Source of the DNA: Echinococcus granulosus
Taxonomy: Eukaryota > Platyhelminthes > Cestoda > Cyclophyllidea > Taeniidae
Direction: 5' to 3'
Assembly (NCBI RefSeq): GCF_000524195.1
Contig: NW_020170545.1
Location: 54,210-118,209, forward strand
Length of the DNA stretch: 64,000 nucleotides
Shown: piece after piece, positions 12,432 to 25,823 of the stretch
Layout of the letters: each line of letters opens with the position of its first letter
How positions within the stretch are numbered: the stretch's first letter is position 1
The notes under the pieces: model-generated
The model's input: the letters and a program-made list of their open reading frames with translations, nothing else
What the model was told of the DNA's origin: nothing
The model's database searches: none
Program-made: the position numbers and the translations under genes

Positions 12432-14056
12432 GTTACGGAGCTTGGAATCCGCTCTGGTATGCTATTTCTAGTTTCCTATCATAAATTTGTTCCGTCGCAG
12501 GCAATGAGCTAACTATACTACCATCACGAAGACCAAATGGCTGCTGTAGGAGCTTGAATTTCACTGACGTTACAGGCAACTCACGACTGCGCCTCCAATT
12601 GGGATAATAAATGTTTAATGGAATTCAGCTCCTAAGGATATTATCGTATTCCTCTGGAACTTCATTGGTTAAGGTTGATGTGCTGTTGGAGTTTGGACAC
12701 ATTCCATCGCTTCTAGAAATATTTCACCTGAGTTTAACCATTTGCTTCTGTGTGTTCACATTGACGAATGGGAAGTTTGTTTACCTTGATAATTTGAAAA
12801 TGGAAAGTGTGTGAGGAAGGTGATGCTGAGAAGTACTAGAAATTTTGTCAATTGGGTTCACTAATAATGTCATATTTGGGGTTAAATTAGGTGCACCCTC
12901 CACCAAAGTCACTTGAACAATCTCAAAGCATTTTGGCCCTTGCTCTTGTGTACCCAGCAACATCGCCTTTTAGTTATGAACATTAAAGAAACACTTTATC
13001 ATTCTCCGTCTGCTTTGTGAAGGAGTTTGTTGTGGGACAGAAGTTGCCTGACTGACATTGACACCTTTGCTACTGATTCGTTACTGTTAATTGAACAACT
13101 TTCTATGCCAACCTACATAATAGGGATTGCCCTAAGAGGTTATGCAAATTAGGGTGAGCTAGGCATTGGCATAGACAGACCTTTGCCACTAAATTTACGA
13201 ATAACTTTTTTAGAATCAATCGTTTACGTTAGAGGAGCTTCACTTAACTCGGACTCCATGCTCTAGAGACGGTAGTGGTGGTTTAACTTCAACATTGGGT
13301 ATAAACCGCCTAGCTGCTGCTTCCAGCCACCACGTGGTCATCTTGCTCGTGAATACGCTTCATCTGACCTCGAGCTTGATCGGTGAACTTCATGGTAATC
13401 CGCGTGAGATGGTGTCGCGTAGCCGTGGTCAGCATCTTACCTGACGCCTTGCTTGCGGTGATTGAACAAAAATGCGTTTATTTTTCTGATTTATCGGCCT
13501 CATAGATGATGAATTTATTCCCTGCTTAATCTCCTATCTCTGTGGGTTGAGTGCGGTGTTTCTAGTTTTCATGCCTTAATATACGATAAATTTACAATTT
13601 CATCCAGAAGTTTGACACGAATCACCAAATTTTCTGTTAATAGGTTGAAAGGATCAACGTATTTCGTGGTCTAGCCAAGTACAGCCGCTTTGCAAGCTCA
13701 AAAACTATTAGCGCTATATTCTGAGGTTACATCTGCCGTTGTATTATGGAAATGTGGGTTTTCGCCGCATTTTGAATTGCAAATATATCATTCGACCTAT
13801 GTCCTAACTTAGCTTTGTACTTCATCCAGCGTTCTTTGAGACAGACGGTCGACTAGTGGTAAAAGAGGCATAGTCGACTGTTAAGGGGTAATATTTACTT
13901 AAACTAGCTCACACTATGTAAACAGAAAGAGTATATTAACCGCATCTACAAAGGGCCAAGTGCGCAGTCCACTGAGCCGATAAAGCCATTTGAGTTCATA
14001 TTGGTTTGATTCAGTTTTTGGGTGCAATTTATAAAGGTAAACTCTGCATACAATGC
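12432..14056. other. Intergenic, nothing recognised
   Basis: Only short unsupported open frames on both strands. No clear TRIM remnant until the solo LTR at 14057. Confidence 0.35.
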
Positions 14057-14243
14057 TGTAGCGTTCTGAGTCTTTCCTGAAGACGAAAGGAGTCATGACA
14101 GTGAGGCATAGTGAGTACTGCTGAGGCACAGAAGGACTGAGGGGTTACTAGCATGGCCCGAAGGCCATATCGTCCGGTGGAAGTACAAAGGCGGAGACTT
14201 AAGTGCCCGCGAATCCAAAACGAAGAGCGAAATAAGTAATTAA
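14057..14243 (-). repeat. Solo TRIM LTR (sense -)
   Basis: On the + strand it reads TGTAGCGTTCTGAG, then CCTGAAGACGAAAGGA, GGTTACTAGCATGGCCCGAA and a CAAAACGAAGAG-like tail, matching the LTR of the 58.1-kb element in the same order over about 185 bp. No internal region is attached, as expected after LTR-LTR recombination. The right end is approximate. Confidence 0.75.
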
Positions 14244-14316
14244 GGCTTTGCAATGCTCTAAATTGATGGTGAAAATTTCCTCTTGTACAACTCACCGTCA
14301 AGTGTCAAATGAGTTT

Positions 14317-14416
14317 NNNNNNNNNNNNNNNNNNNNNNNNNNNNNNNNNNNNNNNNNNNNNNNNNNNNNNNNNNNNNNNNNNNNNNNNNNNNNNNNNNNN
14401 NNNNNNNNNNNNNNNN
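14317..14416. other. Assembly gap (100 N)
   Basis: Exactly 100 N, the usual placeholder for a gap of unknown size. A purine-rich GAGGAGGAGGAGG run abuts its right edge. Open frames crossing it are artefacts. Confidence 0.99.
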
Positions 14417-14764
14417 GAGGAGGAGGAGGAAACGAACCGAACAAAGCTAGGCTACAAAGGAGGTTCAAATCAAAGCCAGCAGGCAAGAGAGAGACCTATG
14501 AAATTTGCATAAGCTGTTTGTTTATGTGATTGTCAATCAATTGCTCAGGTGAACTCACATCGCAATAACGTGCAACAATGAGTACCATTTGCCTTGTCAA
14601 GTAATACACTCAAGGGTTGTATTTGGGAGAGAGAAAAATTAATAGCTTCAGATGATTAACTTTGGCATAAAATTCATTACAAGATTAATTATCGATTCCG
14701 CATTTTTCATCCAAAGAAGTGTGGAGATTCTAGCCTGAGATATAATGGTCTATTTAGCGAGTTG

Positions 14765-14921
14765 TTTGTTTAACTCTCGGTTTTGGTGACGGGCCGCTTA
14801 GAGGCTCCGCCGTTGTACCTATTCCGGAAGTCCTGGCTTTTGGGCCATTCGAGTCAAAAGCGCACAGTCTGCCCTAGCATTATTTCTTCTTCGGCTTCAT
14901 TGAAGTCTTGGGGCCAATAAA
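14765..14921 (+). repeat. Solo TRIM LTR (sense +), diverged
   Basis: Shows the + sense LTR landmarks in order: CTCGGTTTTGGTGACGGGC, GGCTCCGCCGTTG, CTTTTGGGCCATTC, CTGCCCTAGCATT and the terminal TTGAAGTCTTGGGGCC. It lies about 520 bp from the oppositely oriented solo LTR, across the gap. The left end is degenerate and may start nearer 14742. Confidence 0.65.
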
Positions 14922-15879
14922 TTATCTAAAATCCTTAACAGCCCCTTGACAAGTTGCTCTTAGCAAGAATTTGTGGACACCTCTGTAATCCCCGTCACAC
15001 GTATGAGAAATCCGTTTGTTAGCAACTTGTGGTAACTACCCATCAAAATAAACCTCAGAAGCAGACTGGATGGTCCTAAAACAATAAAATTGCCGTTGGG
15101 TGTTATTGTTTTAACGATATTTGCAGCTTTCAGTTTTTTCTCCGCTAAAACATTAAAAATCCTGACTGCAGTTTTCCTTCATCATCGGGACCCCGATAGC
15201 CATGTGGCAAGGTAAGGAGGAAATAAATGATTTTCTTTACTAATTTTGCTAACTAATTTAACTTCATGTGAACTTTATGAAATCTACTTTGATAAGAAGT
15301 TTTGAAGAACCGAAAAGTTTCTCCTTTAATAATATTCATTTGCGACTAATAGACTTGTCAGTTGTTTTCGTTTACTGGTTATTAGTTTTCGTATTGTCTC
15401 CAACGCTCACGCTCTCTGGCGCAATTCTTAAAGTACACGCTTGGGTCACTAGACTTTCACATTTCAAATGCACGCTTTAGGTGATATTTGACGGTGCTTC
15501 GGTGTACTCATTTCAAATGGACTATTTGCAGTGCACTAAAGCCCAAATTTGGCACAAATGTATTTTAAATCGAAATAAATTGCTTTTCTTATTTCCAGAA
15601 ACTTAATTTAATTGTGCTTTTGTTAGGGCAATATTTTCTTGAGCGTGGGGAGGGCAGGTCACCAAGACTGCACGACTCAAAAGTGGAAAATCCTAGCACC
15701 ACCGATTACTTCTACCATTTCTTAGCGGGAAATAAAAAGACGTCGAGGTAGAGTTCAGTGCAGTTCGGGTTGGAGTGAAGATCCAGCGGCTTGTTGTAGT
15801 CAGGTTTAAAAAATATGTGGTAACATGAGAACAAAGTGGGAAGGAGGAATAGGCATTAAACTATTTTAAAGAGCCCTTA
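14922..15879. other. Intergenic, nothing recognised
   Basis: AT-rich, short open frames only. The distal part may contain a decayed left LTR of the element that follows, but I cannot recognise it. Confidence 0.3.
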
Positions 15880-16357
15880 CCAAATGATTCTGCCTTTAGG
15901 CCGGAGTTCCTATGGATAGCGACTTACATACGAGGTGGTCTGCACATTCCCATTTCCCTTAAAACAATTTCCAAACAGGGCAAAACCCTAGATCCAGTGG
16001 AATCGCCAAGAGGGGCCCGTGACGTTACAGTAAAATACCATTTCATTCGCGTGCATACTCGATGAGTGGAGCGGTTGGTTAGTGAGTGTTTGTCTTACGG
16101 CACCGACTACGTTGTAATAACCTACGCAGAATTTCGACCAGAGGAAGGCTAGGGAAGACGCTCAAAAGGGAAGGGGAGCCAAGTACCACTTTGAATATTT
16201 GTTTATCTCATTGTATGGGTATCACGGGCACCTAAGGTCCAAAGCTTGTGCTTCTGATGAGCTGCATGGCCTCAGGGCAATGCCAGTAGCCCCATTCGCA
16301 GCCCTTCCGTACGTCAGCAATACGCTTTCTGTCCCAGTATTACGTCGGGGCGCTACA
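15880..16357 (+). mobile_element. TRIM-type element, 3' half (internal region + right LTR)
   Basis: Internal sequence with GATCCAGTGGAATCGCCAAG, the conserved block CACCGACTACGTTGTAATAA at 16101-16120 and a polypurine stretch AAAAGGGAAGGGGAG just before the right LTR (about 16183-16357). The LTR shows CACGGGCACCTAAGGTCC, GGGCAATGCCAGTAGCCCC and ends GGGGCGCTACA. The open frame at 16199 is a shadow of this LTR. No left LTR recognised. Confidence 0.75.
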
Positions 16358-19052
16358 GTAGACCAATTCCAAAATTACTATCATGTCTTTGAAGAAGGAG
16401 AAGAAGACAAAGAGTGGTCTCGCGGATTTTAGCGCGAAATAATTACACCTGAAGAATGGGGAAAGGAGATGAAGTAAATATATTTGGTGACACATCACAC
16501 CCGTGGATTAATGTGTTTTAGTTTTGCATTCTACCAAGCTGACCCTCTCAGTAATCTGCTTTTCGGCTTCTAAAATGCAAGTCCCCCAGTTCTTTTGCGT
16601 ATTTATGTAAACTTTAGTTACTTAGGAACTTCCACTTTGTAGCTCAGTTTCGGCAACGGTGAGGCAACACAGTGAAGGCAATAAGAGGAAATACGCTTAC
16701 TGGATGCCACGCTAAAATAGTATGGAGGAAAGGCATTTACCTAGAGTTACCGAATCTTTGGAGGGTCACAATGGATGGATGGCCAAAGTTCCGTCAGCCT
16801 TTGGCAGCTAATCCTATCTGCGTAGCGGTGGATAGAATTCTTGTCATCGATATTCCCATTTCGCGAATAGCTTTGATCGGCTAAAATACAGTTGAAGAGG
16901 CCGAACCGCAATGATCACGGAGATCACTGGCAGCTATTTCCAAAATAACGGTGACCTATGCTTGGCATTAATATTACGTTACTCTGCGTAGCTTTTCAGG
17001 TCTCTATTAATTTTGCTTCTAAGTCTTTCAAGGTAACGCAGATGCTTCCATTAATCGACTTGAAAACGCCATTTACCTTTTACGTCCATGTTACACAAGC
17101 TCGGAGGTATAAGCGACTGCGTGGATCATTTAATTGGTGTAACTGTACCTTGTAGTTAAGACGCCGTCCCACGGTTTCCTAAGTTTGTTTGCATGGCTCT
17201 CGTTTCTGTTCATCTGCCAAAGTAGGCAAGTGAAAAGATACACATGCAATCCTGTGCAGCCAATCGCAACTCGTTAAGGGGTTGGATCCGAGCCTAGTGT
17301 AACCAAATATTCAAATCAGACGGCGGTAGTAACTAAGGCACCAAGACAAGCACATACATGTCATCATTTTAGAGCGAAATGCAAACAGTTGCTTTGACTT
17401 CTCCAGCTGCTTCATTAACATATTTCAGGTCCCCAAAATGAAAAATCAAATCCTCCTTAGCTGGGAATGTTAACGGGCGATCCGTGAGACTTCGATTGTA
17501 CAGTCAATTTTGTTCCAAACGCAAGGCTAATGGTCGAGCCTTTGTAAATTGTACTTTTTATTTAGTACCAGCTAAAATTAGCTCGTGAATCATCAGTTTT
17601 TCGTTGTTTTTGATCGGTTACAACTGACTTCTCCTGCATCAGGTGAATCGGCTTGCACTACAAATTTCGATTAACTAAATATCTAACTGCTTAAATTTTG
17701 ATCTTTTTTTATTTTAAAAACTAGCTCGACATATGCTTATCGATATCTCATCAAATGTTGGTTGTTCTACTCTCTCTCAAACACGATTTAATACCATTAA
17801 ATCTGCAGTGTCAAATGATATGTTTGTGTTGTCTACTGGTCCATAAAACACTCAGTTTCTTGTTACCTCATGAATAACTGCGCACATGAAAGCAACTTGC
17901 TTGCTGTTTTCTTTATGTATTCACCGCCCTATAAGTCTCTGATTTTTACAAAAAAACGCTGTTTGTTCAAATGTGCGTACAACTTCACAGGCCCTTCATT
18001 CTCCGCACTGTCTGCCACCATTATTCTTGGCATGATCCTGTTCCCATGCCCACAACCTCCTTCTTGTATAGTGGTCTGCCTCATTGCAGCTTCAGAGATT
18101 ACTTGGGATGCTGCATTATTGGCAGCAGTAAGCATACCCTACCCCAAATGAATAAAAAATGATGAAACCCAGTTGTAACCGATTTAAGATACCAAGTATT
18201 GAAACGGAAGCCATGACATTTCGGGTTTCGCACATTAACCGCCAACTGGGGAGGTGAGGATGAAGCTGACTACATGTATATAGTCTCCTCCAGCTTTGCC
18301 ACCTTCTCCTAAATCAAACCAGTTCAGGCGCAGTTCATATTGAGGGGGAACCTCAACCGCATATGCAATGTTTGCTTTCACTAATGGGCATAATTCACCC
18401 TATGATAGAAGATCGTTCATGCTATCATTGCCTTCTTAGTTTTAGGTTTCACTTTACTGAAAAATTCGTTATGGGCTTATCAGAAAGGTGATCAAGAAGC
18501 GGGTCGGAAATGGCATTAACTGATAAACCAGTAGCCATTCAAATGTGTATTTAACTGCCTGTACACTTCAGCCTCCATGATTTATGCTGTTGACTTGACA
18601 GTATTGAATTCTCTTTAACTCCTATGACCTTCTGTTATGAAGAATGACTTTTTAAGATGATATTTAATTGCTTTGGGAGCTATTTAGGACACTATAATTC
18701 TATCAGGACTAAATGAAGAGGATTCATGACTGTATTTCGAAACTTCTGGGCGGTCCACTGAAGCAAACTTCTCAATTATTCATACGTTTATAAATTTACC
18801 CTAGTATTTCCACTTACTATTTGCAAAACCTGGAACAATAAGTTTTGATCTGCATAATTCCCTCCACTGGTAAGACTAGGCAAACCCGTGAAGGTTATAA
18901 AGTAAACTAATAAAGTTTATTAGCTGCCATGATTATGAAATTGTCCTCAACTATAAATTTAAGATGACCCCATGGTATGCAATATACTTTTTTTTCGAAA
19001 AATGGACTACTAAGTCCAGAATCCACCTTTTATCAATTCAGACACCCAGCAC
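16358..19052. other. Intergenic with one exon-like island
   Basis: Mostly unremarkable sequence. At 17991-18127 both strands look exon-like. On + there is a TTCACAG acceptor, a GTAAGC donor and an open hydrophobic frame containing ATIILGMILF. On - there is an open frame with QVISEAAMRQTTIQEGG between a TAATGCAG acceptor and a GTGAAG donor. I cannot decide which, if either, is real, nor join it to other exons. Confidence 0.3.
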
Positions 19053-19243
19053 TGTAGCTGCCCAAGACTTCTCCAAAGACGAAAAAAATGCTGATTACTC
19101 CCGTAGAATATGTAATGTAGTCCTACAGAATTACTTGTAGACTAATAGCATGGGCTGGAGGCCAGGTCTCCCTGCGGAGGTACAATGGCAGATCTCCCGG
19201 GGGCCATTTCCAAAACCGAGAGCTTAACAACTGAAGCACTACT
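19053..19243 (-). repeat. Solo TRIM LTR (sense -)
   Basis: On + it reads TGTAGCTGCCCAAGACTT, AAAGACGAAAAAAATGCTG, AATAGCATGGGCTGGAGGCC, GCGGAGGTACAA and CCAAAACCGAGAGC, collinear with the reference LTR at 58.9 kb. Confidence 0.75.
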
Positions 19244-20734
19244 CGAATTTTCAATTTTATGCATTGGTGATATCCATAACCATTGATACTTCTCTCAAAT
19301 TGTAATTTGTATCTGAGATTCAAATGAAAGCATGACTTAATTGTAAATGACATTTTACCTTTAAGAATGAATTCAATTAAAAATTTGATTTATTAAAAAA
19401 CAAATTTACAAAAATTCTAGAGGATGCAGTACCAACGATAGACAAATAGTTCCTTCTTTCTTCCACGAAACTTTCAGCAACGATGTAATACGCCTTCATC
19501 ATAAAAAACATAAAGCTATTTGACACAGACTTTTTAATTATTAAACTGTGAAACAACTGCCACTAGGGGTGACAAAATGTGTTTTTAGTAATCTTATGAA
19601 TTACTTTGCTCTTTCATTCGCCTTCACAAGGTGAAATGGTAACACATGCTTTCCCTGCATAGAATACGCAGCCGCTCCGACTTCAGACAAAAACATTTAC
19701 TCGGATTAAAATAGTTGACTTTCCGTTTTATATTCTCATTCACCTCTTGAAGGCTTGCTAAGATTTGGCATTGGTGGTTGTTCAACTGGTGATTCGCGTA
19801 CCTACTTAAAGGCGCCTACTATGTGCGGCTACTTTATAATGTCTACACGGATTGTTGCTGCTAGAACGTCGGCTTCCAGTGGGTCATGCATTGCCCTTAT
19901 TTGCAAACAACCAATAAGGCATTAGATCGCTTGCCATGACTTTGAAAGCCCTCCCTGATTGGACGAATTCGACCACTAATGTCGCGATGCTTCTGCTCTT
20001 TTTCTGCCAGGTCAACCCAGGCGCTCGCCATCGGGGGAAGTACAAATTAGGCACTTAAATACATAAATTTGTATTTTGGACTTTGGAATCAGGCTCCGTG
20101 TAAATCAGACATCTGAGATTGGTACAGAGTACGTGTAAAATATGCTGGCTAATCACTGACTGGCGGTTGTCTTCGCAGTGGGTATTAAGTAAATGAACAG
20201 ATTTTGACTAGATTTCCTCAGGATACATTCACTTCAAGACAATAAATTGCTTCCTGCCTAGATCTCTTACATTTTCGTGCTTTTACGGTAAAACGGGACG
20301 TTGTAAAACTTAAAACAATTTGGTAGCAGACCAGCAGCAATATTTCATATGGCGAGCAAAATAGTGTTGGTAGCTTAGAATGCATGACAATTGGCGAGTT
20401 CCATACAAGACTACGAAAGAAGTGGTTGCGATTGTATTTGCTGAAATTCCTAACTTTCCTCTACAGGGCAGTGATGAGGGAATCGTAATTTTTAAGACAA
20501 AAGGGGTTGCTGAAGGACAAAACGAAAAGTTAAAAATATAGTTTTTTTAATTACAAAATAGAATTTAGAGTTGTGTTGAATTCAGCTCTTGGCAAAGGAG
20601 CAAAGAAAAACAAATTCACACAGAACTAGAGAATCAAGGAAAATAGTAGAAAAAGGGTAAGATTCTTATGGGATTTTTCTGATATGCAAAAATACAGCAC
20701 AAATATTGGGTTAATGGATTTAATAGTAAGATAA
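19244..20734. other. Intergenic, nothing recognised
   Basis: AT-rich with poly-A/T runs; no open frame with coding character and no further TRIM landmark found. Confidence 0.35.
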
Positions 20735-21418
20735 GGAATTTTGTAAACCGTCTGTGGGGCTAGTTACAAAGATGTCTACGGTGCCTATGTAAAGATGCCA
20801 TTTAGGTGTACACGCGACACCTCCTACACTCCTCTACTAACTGGATATGGCTAAGCAGCACTGAGATGAGACCAAAGTAGCGAGGAGGAATGGACGCCAT
20901 ACCTCAACCCCACGCATTTATTTTAAATGCCGTCATTTGTTATATGACTCTGCTTTTGGGCCAGTAATCTTACCACTAGTGGCCGACGCACAAGATAGTC
21001 AGCACATTCCCCTTCCACCAATACAGTTTCAAAGGGGGAGGAAACTCTATGTACAGTGGAATCGCTAAGATGGACTGGTGACATAGCGATCAAATATCAA
21101 CTCTTTTGCATGGAAATTTGATGTCTGGAGTGGCTTGGTCGTGGGTTTTTCTTCCAGTACCAACTGCATTGGAATGGCCAGCTTGGGCTTCTTACTAAGA
21201 GGAGCATCGGCGTCAACGCTTGAAAGGAAAGGGGGCTATGTAGTGCTTGTTCGTTTACCTGTTCGTTTTAGTTTTGGGAGCAATTAAGGCTCCGCCACTT
21301 AGCTTCGGCTATGAGGCATGGCCTTCGGACCATACTAGCAGCCCTCTAGGCTTTTCTGTACGTCGGAAATACACTTTCTGTCCTAGTATGTTGTCTTCCT
21401 TTGTCTTCGTGAAAGATT
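20735..21418 (+). mobile_element. TRIM-type element (internal region + right LTR)
   Basis: Carries the subfamily stretch GGAATGGACGCCATAC near 20889, the block GTACAGTGGAATCGC, a mutated CACCGACTAC block near 21160, a polypurine tract GAAAGGAAAGGGGG at 21222-21235, and the right LTR from about 21239 (TGTAGTGC) to 21418 with GGCTCCGCCACTTAGC, GGCATGGCCTTC and CTGTCCTAGTATG. The left LTR is not recognisable. Confidence 0.75.
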
Positions 21419-24400
21419 AAGAGCTTAGTAAGTGGTATCATATGGTCTGTTGGAAGGCAGAAGTTATAGTTAGTTTTTATAAATATTTTATTAGAAACAA
21501 AGTTTTGCCTGGTTACATTGTTAACACAATGACTCTATTCTGCGGACGTCTTGACCTTAGAGTTCATTTCACGTTCTTCAATTTGCATTTGAGGGCAAAA
21601 TTCAGAATCTACAGCCGAAAATACACCGTGATCTCGAATGCAAGTTATTTTCTCTCGAGTTCACAGTGCCCTCGAGGGAATAAGCACTCCAACTGGCAGA
21701 GGAATTTTCATCAGCCCTCTACTCTTCCAGCTTTCGAGATGAGACTTGGAGACCCTAGTCTCTCCGTAGCCTCTACTGCCAATCTACCCTCACAATAGGC
21801 AGTATTTAACGTTTGATTCCAGAATACCGTAGCTTCACTTGTAAATGCCAGGTTACAAATCATGCTTGTGCTTCATAATCCAGTGTTACGCGTGCTATGC
21901 CTCCTGATACACAAAAATGAAGTGAAGAGAGTGAAATGAGGTATACGCGGAGGATAAGGTCAACTGAAGTACATAAAGGTAAGTCATCATTAAGAAGATC
22001 GAAATGTACCTCTAGATGAGTCGCATGAATAGTAGCATTTCACCACTACCTTCCTCAAAACATGCGATAACCGATATTTTTTATCTGTTCACCTTAAAGT
22101 ACTGCTATGAAGCTTTGAAGCACTTTGGGGACTTAATTTTAGGAAAATTTAGCAAAAAAATAAAATTTCCGCAAAAAATCCCTCCCATGAAAATACAATC
22201 GATCAAGTTGATGGGTTGTCAATAAACCAGTCATAGGGGCAAATCAAAACCGATTGTGTAGAAACTGTAAAATAAAATATGATTTTATTATGCAAACATC
22301 TAACTGTCACGCCTTATTCTAATGAGATGAATGAATGCTAAGGTGAACTTTTGAGTTGAAACGGGGCTTTTAGCATACCAAAAGAGCGACTATATCTCAG
22401 GAGTGGGAACGGGATTTCATTTTTTATGCATTTCTGTTGCTGCATTCAGGAATATACTCATTCCAGCGTTCAAGTACCACCTGAAAAGCAACCTCTTTGT
22501 GGGAAGATTCATCATTACAAAGGAAACATCCTAGTATCCCAAGATGCAAAAAGGGGATATGGTAATACCCCCAAGCAGGGTTGAACAGGCTCAGCTCGGC
22601 ACTGTACTCGGTGTGTGCTAACTTTCCGGTATTGCAGAGTTCTTGTTTGCGAATGACTGTGCCGTGTTCACCTTACTCACTGAAAAGTTTTGCGTCGATC
22701 ATGCGTTCCACGGATGCGCTGTTAGTTCGCAGGAATGACTGCTGCACTGTGGACTGGGAACGACCTACCAAAGCCGGCTTATCAATCCCGTACTATACCT
22801 GTAGTCCTCTGCAAGTGTAGCTATGGGTGAGTTTTGGTTTGACAAGGCACCTCCTCGTTGTATACGCTCACATGTTGCAGTCATTTTTTGCCATATCGGC
22901 GAAACTCATTTAAGGTGAATTGGCCTGCAGCATTTGGGTGGTGTTAGTGTGTATTTAGGCGCTTTTGTGCCCTAGTAGTGTTATGATCTGGTGTTTGTGT
23001 GCATGTGCTTGGATCCTGTCGAGTTGCTAACCAGCGTCATCAGTGGATAAGATTTTGATACAGATGACCATTTGCTGTCAGGATGGAATAAGTAAGAGAA
23101 TATAGCTTATGCATGTGTGACTAGTAAAGACTGCTGGGGAAAATTTGTGGATCAGCCTCACGTATCTGTCGTGTATGACTGCCCCTGACCTTAATATGAG
23201 TAGTAGTACACCTGAAGAATGACGACTGTCAGCCAGTCAAGAGAGACAGAGGGGGAGTTCGACGTTCCACAATGTTCTAAAAACTAGCCACGAAAACGGA
23301 ACCTCATTAAACATCAAAACATGAGTGTCTTCTGGGGATGCAGGCAATCCCAGAGTTAGCACACCTGTTTAAGAAAACGTGAAATTAAAAGTTCCGTTTT
23401 GACTTAAACACGCCTGGTACATTTACTAAATTGATCTTGACAACGACGCTGACATAACTTAATCAGCCATGAAGTGCGCAACTTTGATTTTTTTCAAAAC
23501 AACTTAACAGCAATGCAAACACATTCGCGTTTGTATGATCTCAGCAAGCTACACACCTACGCTCGCATTTGCATACTTGGAAGCACACGCAGTGGATGTG
23601 TCGATCTGAGCGCTCGGCGGAAAAAAAACCACGGCTGCAAGCTAAGCTAAGCGTGGCCCAACATTCATTACGCGCTCACTCGTGTCTAAGTTCTAATGAC
23701 CTGTATGGAGTAGGGATGAACTGGTTCGTTATTTCATACCGTAGGTATTGGCGTCCGAATCCCCTTATGCTGAAAACTTTCTAAAGCATACGATAATTTG
23801 GGAAGTAGCTATACAGAAGGCCTCAGAGATGGGTAGCACAAGTGGTGTGGGTAGAGCTCCTCTAAAGCTGTTCGAAATTCGAATGGCGAAAGCTGAAAAA
23901 CGTTCACGTAGTAATGTACGTTCCTACAAAAGATCATTTTGCTTCTTGTTTTGTAAGTCCTCCTTGACGGATCTTAGGATCACCCTTTCTTTAGTTGTTG
24001 GAAGTCGTCCAAGAAGGCTAAATTCACCATGAGACAGGAGTGATGGACACTTGATGGATAGTTCGTGAGTCACCAGAATCCTGTTGAGGCCACCAATTAG
24101 ATAAGAAAGTGGTAGACTTTAGAACAAGTGTCTTTAGTGACTAAAATAATTGTGTGAGCGCAGCGGTGCTGTGTGCGTGTACAACCATGGCGGTTGGCTA
24201 GAGAAGGCCGCCGGAGACCAATTTGTGGCTTGTGTGTGGGTCACTGGGTGACTTATTGACCTTGATCTTAAAGTGAGTGAAGTATCGCATTTAATATGAT
24301 CCCAATCAATCAGGCGACAATAAGCTGCGGGGATCCCGGCACACGATCGCAAACACCTGTTTTAGAGCAGCATTGCAAAAATGGCTTCAATCCCTTCGAT

Positions 24401-25302
24401 CTTGCCCCACGTCTGGCCATTATTCGAGAGTTCTGCTGCGACACCCTCAAGATATAGCCATTCACAGTATGTCTACCTTCTGTGAGGTCTGAGCACAGCT
24501 TCCAGTTAACTAAATCTGATTTATTTTTTTTGTGGAGCAATTTGCTTGTGTTCCTTACTGTAAAGCTCAAATTGCCTCTAAAACAGTTATTAAACGGGAA
24601 GCATAAAAATAGATTTAATGCGAATGCACGGAGGGACTGGGATAGTAAAAGCGCAGGCCCATACCACCATTGTGGCAGTAGATTAGCATAAGACTTAAAG
24701 GGCGTAGGCCAATATGCTGTCAAAAAATGTACCCTTCTTCAGGAAATGGCAACCTTGGCGACTCACAACAGGACTATTAAAACTACTTCAATTGTTAATG
24801 CAGATTAACAGCTCTAGTTAGTATTTATCTTTATGCCTTGAGGTAGGTGCAAAGTGGCACAACGTTTACAACACGATTTCCACATTTTTATTATCAGATG
24901 ATAAAAAATATGAATGTTTGTAAGCACTTATGCGCATATCGATTTTAAAAATGTAACATAAGGCTGGCCATTATAGTAAAACAATCTTCATTGTCAGCTT
25001 TGACATTATTCATGGAGTTGTGACCGTTTACCATTTACTACTCTCTTCATCCCCTATCAGTATCGTCTTAACCCTGCCAGCTAATTTTCTCCTCCCTCCC
25101 TCTGTTGAACGCAAACTTGTAGAAGGAGAAGCGATCTTGATCCTGTTACAAAGGGTGAGAAAGCCTGAATATTTACAACTGATTTAGCTGCATCTGGGTC
25201 GAGAAAAAAACTGCATGGACATCCTTGCCGTTTACATGAAACTCACTTAAATGAATAGGAGGCGTTTTGGGGGCAAATAAGATGGGGAAAAGGAAGGCTC
25301 AC
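21419..25302. other. Gene-poor stretch with unresolved exon-like fragments
   Basis: No gene I can support. A minus-strand stretch near 24363-24462 is open and protein-like (EWLYLEGVAAELSNNGQTW, IEGIEAIFAML, then stop), with a possible acceptor just upstream, but I could not link it to other exons. A reverse-transcriptase-like scrap is listed separately. Confidence 0.3.
22637..22738 (+). other. Possible scrap of a non-LTR reverse transcriptase
   Basis: The frame reads EFLFANDCAVFTLLTEKF, resembling the FADDCAL-type active-site strand of flatworm LINE polymerases with one catalytic Asp changed to Asn, and stops about 30 codons later. No other polymerase motif was found nearby, so this may be chance. 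Confidence 0.2.
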
Positions 25303-25471
25303 CCGACCTTGGCGCATAGTGCGTAGGGGCGCGATATGAGGATGTCGGGCTTGACCGTCCGTTAGACATGTAGTAAAGCAGGACCGTATAGAGCTCCTGG
25401 CCCGCCCTGGTTACTAACTTGACCAGCTGACTGAGGGAGTTAATCTTTATGTCGCAGAGCTTCTCAACCAT
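25303..25471 (-). CDS. Possible first exon of an unrecognised minus-strand gene
   Basis: From the ATG at 25471 the frame reads MVEKLCDIKINSLSQLVKLV, then TRAGQELYTVLL, then a Ser/Thr/Pro/Tyr-rich stretch up to a consensus-like donor G|GTGAGC at 25302-25303. The helical start followed by a low-complexity segment looks like a small nuclear or adaptor protein, but I do not recognise it. Candidate acceptors at 25180-25235 join in phase to more than one open frame, so the continuation is unresolved. Confidence 0.35.
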
Positions 25472-25823
25472 AGTAGGTGGTCGAACTCCGTGTCAGAAGT
25501 GGACGGTTATGCAGGCGAGCCACGGAAAACAGTTTCTGTCAGATGTTGAAAATGCCTAGGGTACTCCTTATCGTCCTCGCCCGCTTTTTGGTAGTGAAGG
25601 GGCAAGTCTCTAGCGCGAGTCTGCTCTGCCTAGTCAATGCCGATTTGAGTTAAGGCGACACAACATTGCTCTAGGTCAGTGTGGGGGTGACGCCAGCATC
25701 TGTTACAGCTGAAAACAAATTTTGAGGGAGAGCCCAGAGGATGTTGGGTGTTAATAGAGATCAAGGATAGAGGTTGAGGTTAAATTCTGCGGTTTTGAGC
25801 CACTCTTCAAAGTTTATGCTCAA

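Noticed and set aside
14248..14529. Open frames running through the N gap at 14.3 kb (both strands)
   Set aside because: Created by 100 placeholder Ns; the left half is the solo LTR.
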